DNA from: Marinomonas spartinae | GTDB taxonomy: Bacteria > Pseudomonadota > Gammaproteobacteria > Pseudomonadales > Marinomonadaceae | DNA length: 64,000 bases | Direction: 5' to 3' | NCBI RefSeq assembly: GCF_900089775.1 | Contig: NZ_FLOB01000011.1 | Coordinates: forward strand, 45,923 to 109,922 | Part shown: positions 27,473 to 40,290 of the stretch, piece after piece | Layout: each line of letters opens with the position of its first letter | Position numbering within the stretch: position 1 is the stretch's first letter | Translations under genes and position numbers: made by a program | The notes under the pieces: model-generated | Database searches by the model: none | Seen by the model: only the letters and a program-made list of their open reading frames with translations | Told to the model about the DNA's origin: nothing

Positions 27473-28603
27473 ATGGCAGCTGTCACGCTCAATCAAATAG
27501 AAAAAACCTACCCAAATGGCTTTCAAGCCGTTCATGGTATCGATCTGCACGTTCAAGATGGCGAATTTATGGTACTGGTAGGGCCATCGGGTTGCGCTAA
27601 ATCGACCACTCTTAGAATGATTGCAGGCCTTGAAGACATCAGCTCAGGAAAGCTCAGTATTGGCGACAAGCAAGTTAACCACTTACCTCCGAAAGACCGC
27701 GGTATTGCCATGGTGTTTCAGAACTATGCCCTTTACCCACATATGTCTGCTTATGAGAATATGGCCTTTGGCTTAAAGCAGCTCAAATTACCTAAAGAAG
27801 AAATACAGGCGCGCATTGATCAAGCGGCACAAAGCTTGGAGATCACCAATTTATTACAGCAAAAGCCGAATGAAATGTCGGGAGGTCAACGCCAACGTGT
27901 CGCATTGGGCAGAGCCATCGTTCGCAAGCCGGATGTCTTTTTGTTTGATGAACCGCTGTCTAATTTGGATGCGAAACTACGTGTATCCACTCGCATTGGT
28001 ATCGCCAAATTACATCAAGATCTAAAAGCCTCTGGACAACAGGCCACGATGATTTACGTCACCCACGATCAAGTGGAAGCCATGACCTTAGGGGACCGCA
28101 TTTGTGTACTTAATGCGGGTAAAATTATGCAAGTGGATAAACCCATGCATTTGTATCATTACCCTGCGAATAAGTTTGTGGCTGGGTTCATCGGCTCACC
28201 CGCAATGAATTTGGCCAAAGCCATGCTAGAGCGTAAAGACCAACATTGGTTTATTACGATTGGCTCCCTCTCATGGCGCTTACCGGATGTGTTGACGACA
28301 CGTTTGACCGTAGACAGTTCTCAGCCTGTTTGGCTGGGTATTCGTCCTGAGCACATTCGTCAGGCAAAAACAGAAGCGAGGCATGACAACACCATCGATG
28401 TGGTCATTAGTGTGGTAGAATCCATGGGGAATGAGCAATACCTCTACTTTGAATGGTTAGGACAAGAATGGATCTCTCGAATGGGACTGGAGGGCCTAGA
28501 GCATATTCAAATTAACAGCTCACAGGCACTCACTTTTGATCTGACCAATATACATCTATTTGATCAAGATACGGAACAAAGCTTACTTCGCCCCACTTTC
28601 TAA
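27473..28603 (+). CDS. ABC importer ATPase, UgpC/MalK type
   Basis: The 376-residue ATPase powers the CUT1 importer. Domains are the nucleotide-binding domain (1-235) and a C-terminal regulatory beta-barrel (TOBE/MalK-like). Walker A reads GPSGCAKST near residue 37, with Ala where Gly is usual before Lys. The signature is MSGGQRQRVALGRAI, Walker B VFLFDEPLSNLDAKLR and the H-loop YVTHDQVEAM. It is the last gene of the operon, 55 bases after the PHP gene, and is followed by a terminator. Confidence 0.88.
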   Translation: MAAVTLNQIEKTYPNGFQAVHGIDLHVQDGEFMVLVGPSGCAKSTTLRMIAGLEDISSGKLSIGDKQVNHLPPKDRGIAMVFQNYALYPHMSAYENMAFGLKQLKLPKEEIQARIDQAAQSLEITNLLQQKPNEMSGGQRQRVALGRAIVRKPDVFLFDEPLSNLDAKLRVSTRIGIAKLHQDLKASGQQATMIYVTHDQVEAMTLGDRICVLNAGKIMQVDKPMHLYHYPANKFVAGFIGSPAMNLAKAMLERKDQHWFITIGSLSWRLPDVLTTRLTVDSSQPVWLGIRPEHIRQAKTEARHDNTIDVVISVVESMGNEQYLYFEWLGQEWISRMGLEGLEHIQINSSQALTFDLTNIHLFDQDTEQSLLRPTF

Positions 28604-28607
28604 ACAT

Positions 28608-28640
28608 TAAAAAAGCCTCTCCCAATCAGGAGAGGCTTAT
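28608..28640. terminator. Terminator between the Ugp-type operon and gltD
   Basis: AAGCCTCTCC at 28613-28622 pairs perfectly with GGAGAGGCTT at 28629-28638 around a six-base loop. On the minus strand it is followed by a T-run, so it is the strong terminator for gltBD. On the plus strand it is weaker but probably ends the importer operon. Confidence 0.85.
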
Positions 28641-28684
28641 TCATTACTCTGACCCATCCAGAAGCATGGACAAATCGAAACAGC

Positions 28685-30112
<1,428 letters not shown>

Positions 30113-30124
30113 CTATCTCCTGTG

Positions 30125-30144
30125 GCCGCTTGCTTGCAAGCGGC
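30125..30144 (-). promoter_or_regulatory. Perfect palindrome between gltB and gltD
   Basis: GCCGCTTGC-TT-GCAAGCGGC is a 9-base-pair perfect inverted repeat in the 106-base gap. It has no T-run. It probably forms a hairpin that tunes the ratio of the two subunits. Confidence 0.5.
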
Positions 30145-30212
30145 ACTGTTCTTCAAATGGGTCAAACTGATTTATATACGGTGTCCAATGACACCCCAAC
30201 CAACAGCGTGTT

Positions 30213-33200
30213 TTATTCTGGACGTTGACGAGTATTCGCCAAAAGGGTACCCAAACTGGCGGCTTTTGGTTTCACTAGCCAGAATTTGCCAATGTAGTCA
30301 TAGAAGTTCTCTAGGATTTCTTGGCCCCATTCGCTGCCTGTTTCGCGCACATATTCTTCAATAACACTACGAAGATGTGAGCGATATTCTTCGGTAATCT
30401 CAGTACCAACTCGTTGGATTTCTACCAACTCATGGTTGTACTTATCCACGAAGGTACGATCTAAGTCGAGTACATAGGCAAAACCGCCCGTCATGCCCGC
30501 ACCAAAGTTATAGCCCGTATCACCTAGTACCGTCACCAAGCCGCCTGTCATGTATTCACAACAGTGATCTCCTGCACCTTCGATAACGGCATAGGCCCCG
30601 GAATTACGAACCCCAAAACGCTCGCCCGCCGTACCAGCGGCAAACAATTTACCGCCAGTTGCACCATACAAACAGGTGTTACCAATAATGGCGGATTGTT
30701 GCGATTGGAACATTGAGCCCTTCGGTGGACGAATGACCAGTTTACCCCCTGTCATGCCTTTACCAACATAATCGTTGGCATCGCCTTCAAGGTACATATT
30801 CAAACCACCCGCATTCCACACACCAAAGCTTTGACCTGCCGTTCCGGTTAACTTCAAGGTTAATGGCACATCGGACATCCCTTGGTTGCCATAACGTTTA
30901 GCAATTTCACCGGATAAACGCGCACCGATAGAGCGATCACAGTTCGTCACATCAAAAGTAAACTCACCGCCTTCTTTTTCTTCGACCGCGTCTTTAACCG
31001 ATTCCCACATTTTAAGCGCCAATAGACCCTTGTCATGGGGTGGGTTAAACGGTGTCTGGCAATATTGTGCTTTTTCCGCCGGGATCAGATCATTTTGTAA
31101 AATAGGCGACAGATCTAAATTATGTTGCTTCTCCGTCTCTCCTGGCAAAATGGCCAATAGATCCGTACGGCCAATCAAATCTTGCAGACTGGCCACACCT
31201 AGCTTCGCCAACCATTGGCGAGTATCTTCTGCCATAAAGCGGAAGAAGTTTTTCAACATATCAACGGTGCCAATAAAGTGCTCGTCTCGTAACATTTGAT
31301 CTTGAGTCGCCACCCCTGTCGCACAGTTATTCAAGTGACAGATACGCAAGAATTTACAGCCCATCGCGATCATTGGCGTGGTACCGAAACCGAAACTCTC
31401 TGCCCCTAGAATGGCCGCTTTCACAACGTCTAGACCCGTTTTTAAGCCACCGTCTGTTTGTAAACGAATCATGCCACGTAGGTCGTTAGAGCGCAGCGCT
31501 TGCTGTGCTTCTGCTAGACCGAGTTCCCATGGCGAGCCAGCATGACGAATCGAGGTGATGGGTGATGCAGCCGTGCCACCGTCGTAACCTGAAATGGTGA
31601 TCAAATCGGCATACGCTTTGGCAACACCTGCCGCAATCGTTCCTACACCCGGCTCGGAAACCAGCTTCACTGAGACCAAAGCATCTGGGTTAACTTGTTT
31701 CAAATCGAAAATAAGCTGAGCCAAATCCTCGATAGAGTAAATATCGTGATGGGGAGGCGGAGAAATCAAGGTCACACCCGGTACCGCATAACGCAGACGA
31801 GCAATTAACCCGTTTACTTTACCACCTGGCAGCTGCCCCCCTTCACCCGGTTTGGCGCCCTGTGCCACTTTAATCTGTAGCACTTCTGCATTGACAAGGT
31901 ATTCCGGTGTCACCCCGAAACGGCCAGAGGCAATCTGCTTAATCTTAGAACGACGTTCTGTTCCGTGGCGTGCCGGGTCTTCCCCACCTTCACCAGAGTT
32001 AGAGCGACAACCTAATTCGTTCATGGCCTGTGCTAAGGCTTCATGAGCTTCGGGCGATAACGCCCCTAAGGACATACCAGCCGAGTCGAAGAGTGGCAAA
32101 ATTTCTTCAATCGACTCCACTTCATCAAGGGCAATAGGTTTGGCTTTATCAGAAATGGTAAACAAATCACGCAGCATTGACGCTGGACGGTTGTTCACCA
32201 GTTCGGTGTATTGAGTAAAGTCCTCAAAACGCCCACTGCCCACGGCAACTTGAAGGTTACGCACCACATCAGGGTTGAACGCATGATACTCGGCTTCATG
32301 AACGTATTTTAAGTAGCCACCCTGCTGAATGGGTTTACGCATCTTCCAAGCATTGTTGACGATCTTCTGCTGTTCTTTCTGGAAGTCTTCAAAACGCGCC
32401 CCTTTAATGCGGCTAGGTACCCCTTTGAAACACAGATCGACAACCTTGTCATCTAGGCCAACCGCCTCAAATAACTGTGCACCACGGTAAGAAGCAATGG
32501 TTGAAATCCCCATTTTCGAGATGATTTTCATCAGCCCTTTATTAATCCCTTTACGGTACTTCATGTGGCAGGCAATTGGGTCCCCCAACACTTCGCCTTT
32601 ATCCACCATATCGTTGATTAAACGATAAGACAGATAAGGGTAGACAGCGGTGGCTCCAAAGCCCAGTAGCACGGCGAATTGATGGGGATCACGAGCAAAC
32701 CCCGTATCAGCAATGATATTTGAATCGCAGCGTAGGCCTTTTTTGGTTAAATAATGGTGAACCGCTCCCACCGCCATAGGGGCAGGAATCGGTAATAAGC
32801 CTTTTTCCAAGTCGCGGTCTGTTAAAACGACAATTACCGCACCGTTACGTACCACCTCTTCTGCGCTCAACTGCAAGTTTTTAATCGCTTGCTCAAGAGA
32901 AATCTCTTCTGGATTGTAATAGGTGCTCAAACGTACTAAGCGAAAGCGATGGTCTTCCAATGCTAACAAGCGGCTGTATTTTCGTGCCGATAAAATGGGC
33001 GACGATAGAATAATACGGTTAGCGTGTTTGGGGGTTTCTTCAAACAGGTTACGTTCGACACCAATACAGGTCTCCAACGACATCACCACAGACTCACGTA
33101 ATGGGTCTATAGGCGGATTCGTTACCTGAGCAAACTTCTGACGAAAATAATCCGTCACAGGACGCGTCTGGCTTGACATAACTGCCATGGGTGTATCATC

Positions 33201-34664
33201 CCCCATTGAGCCAACCGCTTCATGGCCGCTCTCGGCCAAAGGACGGAAAATCTGTTCACGCTCTTCAAAAGACACTTGAAACATCTTCTGGTAGGTAGAC
33301 ATTTGATCCTTGGTGAAAGGTTCAAACTCAAGAGACGACTCTTCCAACAAGGATTCGATACGAATGGCTTCTTGTTTCAGCCATTTTTTATACGGGTGCA
33401 TGGATTTTAGACGACTATCAATATCGTCCGTATGCAGCATTTGACCGGTTTGTGTGTCAACCACCAGCATCTGACCTGGGCCAACGCGCCCTTTAGACAC
33501 CACATCTTCTGGCTTGTATCCATAGGTGCCGACTTCTGATGCCAAAGTAATAAAACCATTTTTAGTGACCACCCAACGCGCAGGGCGTAGACCATTACGA
33601 TCCAGCATACAAATGGCATGACGACCATCAGTCATCACCAAGCCCGCTGGGCCATCCCAAGGCTCCATATGCATCGAGTTATACTGGTAGAAAGCGCGCA
33701 ACTCTGGATCCATGTTTTCGACGTTTTGCCACGCTGGTGGAATGATCAAACGAGCCGCACGGAAAATATCCACCCCACCGGTGACGAGAACTTCCAACAT
33801 GTTATCCATAGAAGACGAGTCAGAACCGGTTAGGTTAACCAGCGGTTTAAGGTCTTGTAGTTCAGGAATCAGCGGCGTGCGCAACTTGCTACTACGTGCC
33901 AAAGCCCAATTACGGTTCCCTTCGATAGTGTTGATCTCACCATTGTGCGCCAGCATACGGAAGGGCTGTGCCAATGGCCATTTAGGCAAAGTATTGGTAG
34001 AGAAACGTTGGTGGAAAACACAAATCGCTGTTTGCATTTTTTCGTTGCCCAAATCTTTATAAAAGAAAGGCAAATCCACCGGCATCATTAACCCTTTGTA
34101 AGCCAACACTTTTTCGGACAAAGAACAGATGTAAAAGTTTTCGTACTCTGCAAGCGCCATTTCACTTTGACGACGCGCCACAAACAAGCGTGTTGAGAAG
34201 GTACGTGCGTCCATACGGTTGCTATCAACAAACACTTGCTCGATTCGCGGCAAGCATTCCATAGCGATCACGCCAAGACAAGATGCATCGATTGGCACTT
34301 CACGCCAACCCACGACGTTTAAACCTTCATCGGTCAGCTTTTGGGTTACGGTATCGCGTTGCTCACTAGCAAGCGCTTCGTCTTGATCAAGAAATACCAT
34401 GCCAATGCCGTAAAGATCAGACAAAGTATGGCCAAATAAGGTTTGTGCCTCACCACGTAAAAACAGATCAGGCTTCTGAATAAGAAGACCACAGCCATCA
34501 CCGGTTTTGCCGTCGGCTGCGATACCTCCACGGTGTGTCATACATGTCAAAGACTCAATGGCAGTCTTAAGCAATTCATGGCTCGTATTGCCTTCCATGT
34601 GTGCAATTAAGCCAAAGCCACAGTTGTCTTTGAACTCGCCAGGACGATAAAGGCCTGCATTCAT
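30213..34664 (-). CDS. gltB: Glutamate synthase (NADPH) large subunit
   Basis: The 1483-residue subunit makes glutamate from glutamine and 2-oxoglutarate. A 14-residue propeptide ([14 protein letters not shown]) precedes the expected N-terminal nucleophile Cys15 in [11 protein letters not shown]. The glutaminase domain is followed by a central domain and an FMN/Fe-S synthase domain with [20 protein letters not shown] residues (around 1040) and a Cys-containing [14 protein letters not shown]. The C-terminal beta-helix carries repeated glycine-rich turns. GGGAG precedes the ATG. Full length, no defects seen. Confidence 0.97.
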   Translation of the reverse strand: MNAGLYRPGEFKDNCGFGLIAHMEGNTSHELLKTAIESLTCMTHRGGIAADGKTGDGCGLLIQKPDLFLRGEAQTLFGHTLSDLYGIGMVFLDQDEALASEQRDTVTQKLTDEGLNVVGWREVPIDASCLGVIAMECLPRIEQVFVDSNRMDARTFSTRLFVARRQSEMALAEYENFYICSLSEKVLAYKGLMMPVDLPFFYKDLGNEKMQTAICVFHQRFSTNTLPKWPLAQPFRMLAHNGEINTIEGNRNWALARSSKLRTPLIPELQDLKPLVNLTGSDSSSMDNMLEVLVTGGVDIFRAARLIIPPAWQNVENMDPELRAFYQYNSMHMEPWDGPAGLVMTDGRHAICMLDRNGLRPARWVVTKNGFITLASEVGTYGYKPEDVVSKGRVGPGQMLVVDTQTGQMLHTDDIDSRLKSMHPYKKWLKQEAIRIESLLEESSLEFEPFTKDQMSTYQKMFQVSFEEREQIFRPLAESGHEAVGSMGDDTPMAVMSSQTRPVTDYFRQKFAQVTNPPIDPLRESVVMSLETCIGVERNLFEETPKHANRIILSSPILSARKYSRLLALEDHRFRLVRLSTYYNPEEISLEQAIKNLQLSAEEVVRNGAVIVVLTDRDLEKGLLPIPAPMAVGAVHHYLTKKGLRCDSNIIADTGFARDPHQFAVLLGFGATAVYPYLSYRLINDMVDKGEVLGDPIACHMKYRKGINKGLMKIISKMGISTIASYRGAQLFEAVGLDDKVVDLCFKGVPSRIKGARFEDFQKEQQKIVNNAWKMRKPIQQGGYLKYVHEAEYHAFNPDVVRNLQVAVGSGRFEDFTQYTELVNNRPASMLRDLFTISDKAKPIALDEVESIEEILPLFDSAGMSLGALSPEAHEALAQAMNELGCRSNSGEGGEDPARHGTERRSKIKQIASGRFGVTPEYLVNAEVLQIKVAQGAKPGEGGQLPGGKVNGLIARLRYAVPGVTLISPPPHHDIYSIEDLAQLIFDLKQVNPDALVSVKLVSEPGVGTIAAGVAKAYADLITISGYDGGTAASPITSIRHAGSPWELGLAEAQQALRSNDLRGMIRLQTDGGLKTGLDVVKAAILGAESFGFGTTPMIAMGCKFLRICHLNNCATGVATQDQMLRDEHFIGTVDMLKNFFRFMAEDTRQWLAKLGVASLQDLIGRTDLLAILPGETEKQHNLDLSPILQNDLIPAEKAQYCQTPFNPPHDKGLLALKMWESVKDAVEEKEGGEFTFDVTNCDRSIGARLSGEIAKRYGNQGMSDVPLTLKLTGTAGQSFGVWNAGGLNMYLEGDANDYVGKGMTGGKLVIRPPKGSMFQSQQSAIIGNTCLYGATGGKLFAAGTAGERFGVRNSGAYAVIEGAGDHCCEYMTGGLVTVLGDTGYNFGAGMTGGFAYVLDLDRTFVDKYNHELVEIQRVGTEITEEYRSHLRSVIEEYVRETGSEWGQEILENFYDYIGKFWLVKPKAASLGTLLANTRQRPE

Positions 34665-35136
34665 ACACCAACTCCCACAGTTGAAACGTAAATAATTTGA
34701 ATAGAACTGAATTAAAAAATTGTTGGCCAGATGGACTTTAGTGAAGCTTTATTAAGGGTCAACACACGCTTCGAAATGATTATTATTGCGTCCAATCTGC
34801 CTAAAAGGAAAATCATACTACCTCGCGATGAGACGCGACTCAAATCATGATCGGCTCCTTTTCGCTTAATTTGGCGTTATTTAGCAGTGCTTTAACAGGA
34901 ATTAGAGTGTCTAAAGAGAATTATCTATGGTTGGAGATTTTACAAACAGAAAAATCCTCTGTTCATTGAGCTTTTTCAGAGAAAAATGGTTTTTTACACT
35001 TTTTATTAGGATGGCGAATAAAAAACCGACGCAAAACTGACGCGAAAAAACGTCGATTCAGGCTAAAAACCTGCTGACTAAAAGAAGATTCCCAACTTCC
35101 TCAGACGTTTCGGCTAAGTTTGCCGTTACTAGCAGA
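34665..35136. other. Long gltB promoter region
   Basis: This 472-base AT-rich gap lies between gltB and the damX-like gene, both on the minus strand. It must hold the gltB promoter and any site for nitrogen or Lrp-type control, though I could not pick out a convincing consensus. Near the damX-like stop, AGCAGATTATTCTGCT (35131-35146) is a palindrome overlapping the stop codon. CAGG...CCTG with A-rich flanks near 35060-35080 may be part of a terminator. No ORF or RNA gene is supported. Confidence 0.4.
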
Positions 35137-36705
35137 TTATTCTGCTTTTTTGATGTCTTTCTGAATGCCTCGCACACTTCGCGACCAAGGATCCAACTTG
35201 CGTAAGTCTTTTGGCAAAGACTCAGAGGCGCTAATCGCTTCACTGCGGTTGCTGTATAAACCATATACCACGACATACCAGTTACGCCCCTTGTGTTTCG
35301 TTTTAAAATAACTAAACACACTGATACTGCCCTGATCTTTAATAAAATCTTTCACCGTACTGAGGCTGTAGGTACCAAGTAACTGCAGAGTGTAATCTCT
35401 AGGATTTTGCGTCAGCCACCATTGGGTTTTATTAAATGGGTCTGTACTTTTGTCTACATCGACACTCTCTTGTGAGACAGCGATGGGAACGGGAGAGGAT
35501 GCGACTGCCGAGTCCTCCGATTCAGATGACGGCGCAATCGTTGGCGCTGGTTTAGCTTGTGGCGCTTCATTACGAATGGGGGCAGTCGGCACAGACTGAG
35601 TCATTGAAGGTTGCACAGAAGTGACCTGATCCTCTTTAGGCTCGGCTGGAATGGGCGGTAAACTAATTTTCCCTTCCCCGATTTTGCGCTGCATTTCGTC
35701 AATCTTAGCCATAGTGGCTGATGCAGACTGTTTCTGCTGTGACGCCACTTTCGGCGGCGTAAGAGGAATCACATTGTTATCTTTCGATACGAATCCATCC
35801 TCGTCTTTGTCCGACCCTGAGCCATTAAATAAAACGGCGACCAGAATGCCCAACATCACCACGCACAATAGCGCCATGTGAACTAAGGGAAACCCAAGGG
35901 CGATATTAAAACGGCCTTTTTTCGGAGCTTTACCACCATTGCCCATCATGGCTTGAGCTATTTCATTAATAGGTCCTGGGTAACCGCCAGAGTCATGATG
36001 GATTTGTTTAATCTGCTTGTCATTAAAGGGCAAATTAATATTGCCCCCTACGGCGCGTACCCGATGCAGTAAGTACGCTCTCGTCTGCTCCAGTGAATAG
36101 GGCGTCATGGTCAAAGAATGGCTTAGCTGCTCATAACGAGTACGCTGATAGGCATCGAGGTTTCGTCCTAGAGAATGCTCCGTAAACAACGCCACGTGCG
36201 GCACGGATTGATTCTCCGTCGCCAAGGACATCATATCCAGTAACATAGTAACAGCATCAGTATTCAGCTCTTGGGCATTATCAATCAGCACCAGCGCTTT
36301 TTGTCCACGGGATTCCAAATCATGAGCAAATTTCAATAAAGGACCAAACGTTGCTTCATTTGGTGGCTCCTTCATGAACTTAGAAAAGCCCTCATAGATA
36401 GCTTGCAACAACTGCCCCGCCGTCATTAACATAGTGGCTTTGACTTCACTAATAATGGTGCTGTCATCCTGATTACGGGCAAACTCCATTAGAAAGCGGC
36501 TTTTACCACTCCCTTTTGGGCCCAGTACAACAGATAACAAATTACTGTAACGACTAAGGTGCTCCAAAAGCGCGAGCTGTTGGTTGCCTTCCTCACTAGC
36601 AAAGTAGGCAGAGGTGTCTTTCGAGCCGAAAGGATCCCTCAGCGTCGCTTTGGGCGGCTGATCAAGGGCTTTTTCTAAATCGAACTGAAAATTCGGCTCT
36701 GACAT
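35137..36705 (-). CDS. damX: DamX-like SPOR-domain protein with AAA ATPase domain
   Basis: The 522-residue protein has an N-terminal cytoplasmic AAA domain with Walker A GPKGSGKS near residue 62 and a Walker-B-like ALVLIDNAQEL. A single transmembrane segment follows (about 283-303). After it come a Pro/Ser/Gln-rich linker and a C-terminal SPOR domain (about 430-510) that binds denuded peptidoglycan at division septa. The ATPase-TM-SPOR layout and the position after aroB match the damX gene of gammaproteobacteria. AAGGAC precedes ATG, 26 bases after aroB. Confidence 0.87.
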   Translation of the reverse strand: MSEPNFQFDLEKALDQPPKATLRDPFGSKDTSAYFASEEGNQQLALLEHLSRYSNLLSVVLGPKGSGKSRFLMEFARNQDDSTIISEVKATMLMTAGQLLQAIYEGFSKFMKEPPNEATFGPLLKFAHDLESRGQKALVLIDNAQELNTDAVTMLLDMMSLATENQSVPHVALFTEHSLGRNLDAYQRTRYEQLSHSLTMTPYSLEQTRAYLLHRVRAVGGNINLPFNDKQIKQIHHDSGGYPGPINEIAQAMMGNGGKAPKKGRFNIALGFPLVHMALLCVVMLGILVAVLFNGSGSDKDEDGFVSKDNNVIPLTPPKVASQQKQSASATMAKIDEMQRKIGEGKISLPPIPAEPKEDQVTSVQPSMTQSVPTAPIRNEAPQAKPAPTIAPSSESEDSAVASSPVPIAVSQESVDVDKSTDPFNKTQWWLTQNPRDYTLQLLGTYSLSTVKDFIKDQGSISVFSYFKTKHKGRNWYVVVYGLYSNRSEAISASESLPKDLRKLDPWSRSVRGIQKDIKKAE

Positions 36706-36731
36706 ATTTGTCCTTTGGAGTCGATACTAAG

Positions 36732-37823
36732 TTACTGACTTGCCTCTATGGCATCACTTAAACAAGCATTAAAATCATCCATAGGGAAATCCGATGTGAC
36801 CATCGCACTTCCTAACGTCTCTAATAGCACTAAACGCAAACTACCGTCTAAAACTTTTTTATCCAATGCCATGTGCGCAACAAAATTATCACGAGTCATC
36901 TCTCGTGGTGGCAACACAGGCAATTTGGCAGCGCGAAACAAGTTAACCGTGCGGCTGAGATCTTGCTCAGTAATGTTTCCCATACGCCAAGACAAATCGG
37001 CCGCTAACACACAGCCAGCCGCTACTGCTTCACCATGTAGCCAATGGCCATACCCCATTTGCGTTTCAATGGCATGCCCAAAGGTATGTCCGAGATTCAA
37101 GATCGCTCGAATCCCACCTTCTCTTTCATCTTGGGCGACAACGTTAGCCTTAGCAACACAGGAACGGTATATGGCCTCACTTATTTTAACAGTGTCTAAT
37201 GACATTAAAGCGTCAATTTCTGTTTCTAACCAGTCAAAAAACAAGGCATCGCAAATCAATCCATATTTAATGACTTCTGACATACCTGCGGACAGTTCTC
37301 TCTGAGGTAAGGTTTCTAGGGTTTGCGTGTCAATAATCACGGCTTGAGGCTGATAAAAGGCCCCTATCATATTTTTACCCAACGGGTGGTTCACACCGGT
37401 TTTTCCGCCCACAGACGAATCCACCTGAGATAACAAGGTGGTCGGCACTTGAATAAAAGGCACCCCTCGTTGATAGGTCGCCGCAGCGAAACCCGCCATG
37501 TCGCCAACGACCCCACCACCTAACGCAATGACGGTGGTCGTACGGTTATGTTTAGCTTCCAATAAAGCCGTCATAATGCGGGCGTAGGTCTCTAGATTTT
37601 TATAGGCCTCGCCATCCGGTAAAATGCATGTATCCACTTTATAATCTGATGACAACAAATTGACCAAAGCATCCAAGTAAAGAGGGGCAATCGTCTCATT
37701 GGTGACCACCATCACCTGCTTGCCGTGAATAGCCGCATCAAAAAGCGCCTTTTGCTGACGAATACCATGGCCTATGTAAATAGGGTAACTACGATCACCC
37801 AGTTCAACGGTTAACGTTTGCAT
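36732..37823 (-). CDS. aroB: 3-dehydroquinate synthase
   Basis: This cytoplasmic NAD- and zinc-dependent enzyme makes 3-dehydroquinate from DAHP in the shikimate pathway. The 363-residue product is standard length. It shows [20 protein letters not shown] near residue 95, [20 protein letters not shown] near 125 and zinc-site residues in GHTFGHAIE. Its start overlaps the aroK end by 20 bases, indicating coupling, and the overlapping order aroK-aroB is the usual one. Confidence 0.97.
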   Translation of the reverse strand: MQTLTVELGDRSYPIYIGHGIRQQKALFDAAIHGKQVMVVTNETIAPLYLDALVNLLSSDYKVDTCILPDGEAYKNLETYARIMTALLEAKHNRTTTVIALGGGVVGDMAGFAAATYQRGVPFIQVPTTLLSQVDSSVGGKTGVNHPLGKNMIGAFYQPQAVIIDTQTLETLPQRELSAGMSEVIKYGLICDALFFDWLETEIDALMSLDTVKISEAIYRSCVAKANVVAQDEREGGIRAILNLGHTFGHAIETQMGYGHWLHGEAVAAGCVLAADLSWRMGNITEQDLSRTVNLFRAAKLPVLPPREMTRDNFVAHMALDKKVLDGSLRLVLLETLGSAMVTSDFPMDDFNACLSDAIEASQ

Positions 37824-38373
37824 TGAAAAGTGTTTTCTCCGTTTTTAAATGACGTTTAATGGCATCTAACGCTTTATTAGCCACCGATTTGGGATGACGA
37901 GAGTCAGTTTCTACAATCACATTCGCCACCTCACGATACAAAGGATCTCGTACTTGAAACAGCTTTTTTAGTGTGGCTTTCGGATTGCCATTTTGTAAAA
38001 GCGGTCGATGATTACTTTTGGATGTACGATGTAATTGCTGTGCAACAGAAGCATAGAGATAAACCACCAGCGCATTGCTATCACATAGAAGTTTACGATT
38101 CTCGTCTCGCGTGACGATGCCACCGCCTGTCGCGAGCACGATACGGTCATCTTGATGGTTGAGCATTTGAACCAGTGTGCAGGTTTCACGCTTACGAAAC
38201 CCCTCCTCACCTTCTTTGTCGAAAATCCATGGGATGTCAGCCCCAGCATTTTCTTCTATGACTTTATCGGAGTCATAAAACTCTCTGGCCAGAGACTGGG
38301 ACAGTAAACGACCTATTGTCGTTTTTCCGGCACCCATCGGGCCGACTAAAATAATATTGGGGACGTTTGTCAT
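37804..38373 (-). CDS. aroK: Shikimate kinase
   Basis: This kinase phosphorylates shikimate with ATP. The product is 189 residues from ATG at 38373; TTG at 38382 is an alternative. It shows the P-loop [11 protein letters not shown] near residue 10, the shikimate-binding [11 protein letters not shown] and GFRKRET regions, and [13 protein letters not shown]. The C terminus is slightly longer than the usual 172 residues. It lies 41 bases after the secretin gene and overlaps aroB. Confidence 0.95.
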   Translation of the reverse strand: MTNVPNIILVGPMGAGKTTIGRLLSQSLAREFYDSDKVIEENAGADIPWIFDKEGEEGFRKRETCTLVQMLNHQDDRIVLATGGGIVTRDENRKLLCDSNALVVYLYASVAQQLHRTSKSNHRPLLQNGNPKATLKKLFQVRDPLYREVANVIVETDSRHPKSVANKALDAIKRHLKTEKTLFNANVNR

Positions 38374-38414
38374 TGTATTCAATTACATCGGAATTAGCTG
38401 ATTCAGGCTATTGC

Positions 38415-39584
38415 CTAGTTAACTGACATTTGTAGCAGCTTTGGTGTAATAAATACAAGTAATTCAACCTTTTCTTCTTGTTCTGAGTGCTTTTTAAAAA
38501 GCGCCCCCAGATAAGGAATGTCTCCCAGCAAAGGAACTTGACTGTTGGTTGTGAACTTTTCTTTACGGAAAATCCCGCCTAAAACCAAGGTTTCTTGGTC
38601 TTTCACAACTACCTGAGTTCTTACGATGTTGGTTTTGATGCTTGGTACACCATTCACCAGATCTCCGACAGAATCTTGATGGATGGTGAGTTTCAAAGAG
38701 ATGCGGTTCTTTTCCTTCACATAAGGCGTCACCTCTAACACCAAGGCCGCCTGACGGAACTCCACCTTCACATTATCATCGTCTACCGTTTGGTAAGGTA
38801 CCTCGGTGCCCGATTCAATCCGCGCTTTTTCCCCTTCCGACGCCACCACTTTAGGCTTAGACAATACTTTTGCCAGCCCCTCACTCTCTAACATATCCAG
38901 CGTAAAAGACAATAATCCCAGCCCATTGTGATTAGCAAAAGACAGCTGACTTGTCGGTGCCAAGGCACCTAAATCCACAGCTCCACCCGCAGAAGTACGC
39001 ACACTATCCGCCAGATTCGCTTGCCAATTCACCCCAAACTGCGATTGGGCTGAGGTGCTCACTTGAGCAATGCGAGCACTGATCTCAATTTGTCTGAGCG
39101 GCACATCCAGCCATGCAAGTGTTTTCGTCAACCCGCTCACCCCGTTACAGGAGTAGGTAATAATGGAGTTTGTCCTGTCATCCACCACAATAGACATTTT
39201 GGGGTACAAGGTTTTAAGCTGCTTGCCCACTTTTTTGGCTTTAGCATTGCGCAGCATCCAGAAAGAGCGTTGGCAAGATTGGGAGCTTGTTGTGGTCGCT
39301 TGGGACGTTGAGGCAGGCATCAGTACCGCCACGCCATTTTGCCACTGTAGCGAGATATCAGGTTCTTTAGATACAGCATTAATCACGTCTTTCCACGTGG
39401 CATTTTTGATTGAGAGGGTGAGTACATCATCAATCTTGGGACTGATCACCAAACTTTTATTCATTTTAGCCGCCAGCCACGGCAGCACTTCCTGAATAGG
39501 ACGCGACTCAAAAAACACGTCCATCGCCTGCAGGGGTGAAAAACAATACAATCCCACCAAAAGTAGGAAGACCCGTTTAATCAT
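38415..39584 (-). CDS. Short secretin, PilQ/HofQ type
   Basis: The 389-residue precursor has a signal peptide (about residues 1-20, ending LQA) and a single STN-like N domain (DVFFESRPIQEVLPWLAAKM). An N1-like domain follows, and then the secretin core from about residue 205. Core motifs include VLSKPKVVASEGEKARIESG near 240 and VLGGIFRKEKF near 337. It is far shorter than a full PilQ and has no AMIN domains, like HofQ/ComE-type DNA-uptake secretins. It would form an outer-membrane pore for a pilus or DNA-uptake machine. Its ATG overlaps the upstream gene's stop by eight bases. Confidence 0.85.
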   Translation of the reverse strand: MIKRVFLLLVGLYCFSPLQAMDVFFESRPIQEVLPWLAAKMNKSLVISPKIDDVLTLSIKNATWKDVINAVSKEPDISLQWQNGVAVLMPASTSQATTTSSQSCQRSFWMLRNAKAKKVGKQLKTLYPKMSIVVDDRTNSIITYSCNGVSGLTKTLAWLDVPLRQIEISARIAQVSTSAQSQFGVNWQANLADSVRTSAGGAVDLGALAPTSQLSFANHNGLGLLSFTLDMLESEGLAKVLSKPKVVASEGEKARIESGTEVPYQTVDDDNVKVEFRQAALVLEVTPYVKEKNRISLKLTIHQDSVGDLVNGVPSIKTNIVRTQVVVKDQETLVLGGIFRKEKFTTNSQVPLLGDIPYLGALFKKHSEQEEKVELLVFITPKLLQMSVN

Positions 39585-40290
39585 GAGCCCCTCCTTGTGG
39601 ATGGAGACGCAAAGTAGTTAAGGCTCCCGTTCGCGACATAAGACGCACCTGCTTTGACGAGATAGTCACCACGGAGGCTCCCAACTCAGGCAACCAACTC
39701 CCTTCTGTCACCCAAAGAGAATGATGATAGCTGTCTTTCATTAGCGCTGAGGCCTTACCCTGCTGCCTCATAATTGATACTAACTGCCAATTTGCTATCT
39801 GGAGAGGACGCCCCTCGACGCGCACTGGCAGCCAATTTTGATAGCGAGTATTGGCACGCTCTGGAAGGACGTCAAATCGTAGTCTTCCTTTCCATCGTCC
39901 ATCATTTTGCAACCACCAGCTGACTGAACGAAGACGGAGAAAAACACGCTTCTGTAGCGTTTCTTGCAATGCTTGCCAATCCACCAAAGATGATGTTCCG
40001 GTTAATTGCCAATGGGCCTGATGGGTTGCCGGCATAATATGTAACTGGGTCTGAAAAAGCACCTTATCGATCCATACATCATGACGTAACTGTTGAACCT
40101 GCCAGTGCCATTGTTTTTTGTTATGTGCATCTTGGTGAACCCGCTGTTCCGCTCGAACTACCTGATCTAGCCGTGACCTAATCGGTAAATACCAAGCAGA
40201 AAGTTGTAACAACACCAGAAGACTTAATAGTGACCAACTGGGAGTGGGTAAGGACAGAGAGTTAGCCCGATGAAATCGAGATGCCCACAT
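39577..40290 (-). CDS. PilO-PilP-like fusion (probable)
   Basis: The 237-residue inner-membrane protein has one transmembrane helix (about 20-38), a short helical stretch, and a middle region resembling the PilO/HofO alpha-beta fold. The C-terminal part (LVSIMRQQGKASALMKDSYH through VTISSKQVRLMSRTG) follows the pattern of the PilP homology domain. It therefore appears to combine two proteins usually encoded separately between PilN and the secretin. It overlaps the gene before it by 29 bases and the secretin gene by eight. The assignment rests on order, topology and pattern. Confidence 0.6.
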   Translation of the reverse strand: MWASRFHRANSLSLPTPSWSLLSLLVLLQLSAWYLPIRSRLDQVVRAEQRVHQDAHNKKQWHWQVQQLRHDVWIDKVLFQTQLHIMPATHQAHWQLTGTSSLVDWQALQETLQKRVFLRLRSVSWWLQNDGRWKGRLRFDVLPERANTRYQNWLPVRVEGRPLQIANWQLVSIMRQQGKASALMKDSYHHSLWVTEGSWLPELGASVVTISSKQVRLMSRTGALTTLRLHPQGGAHD

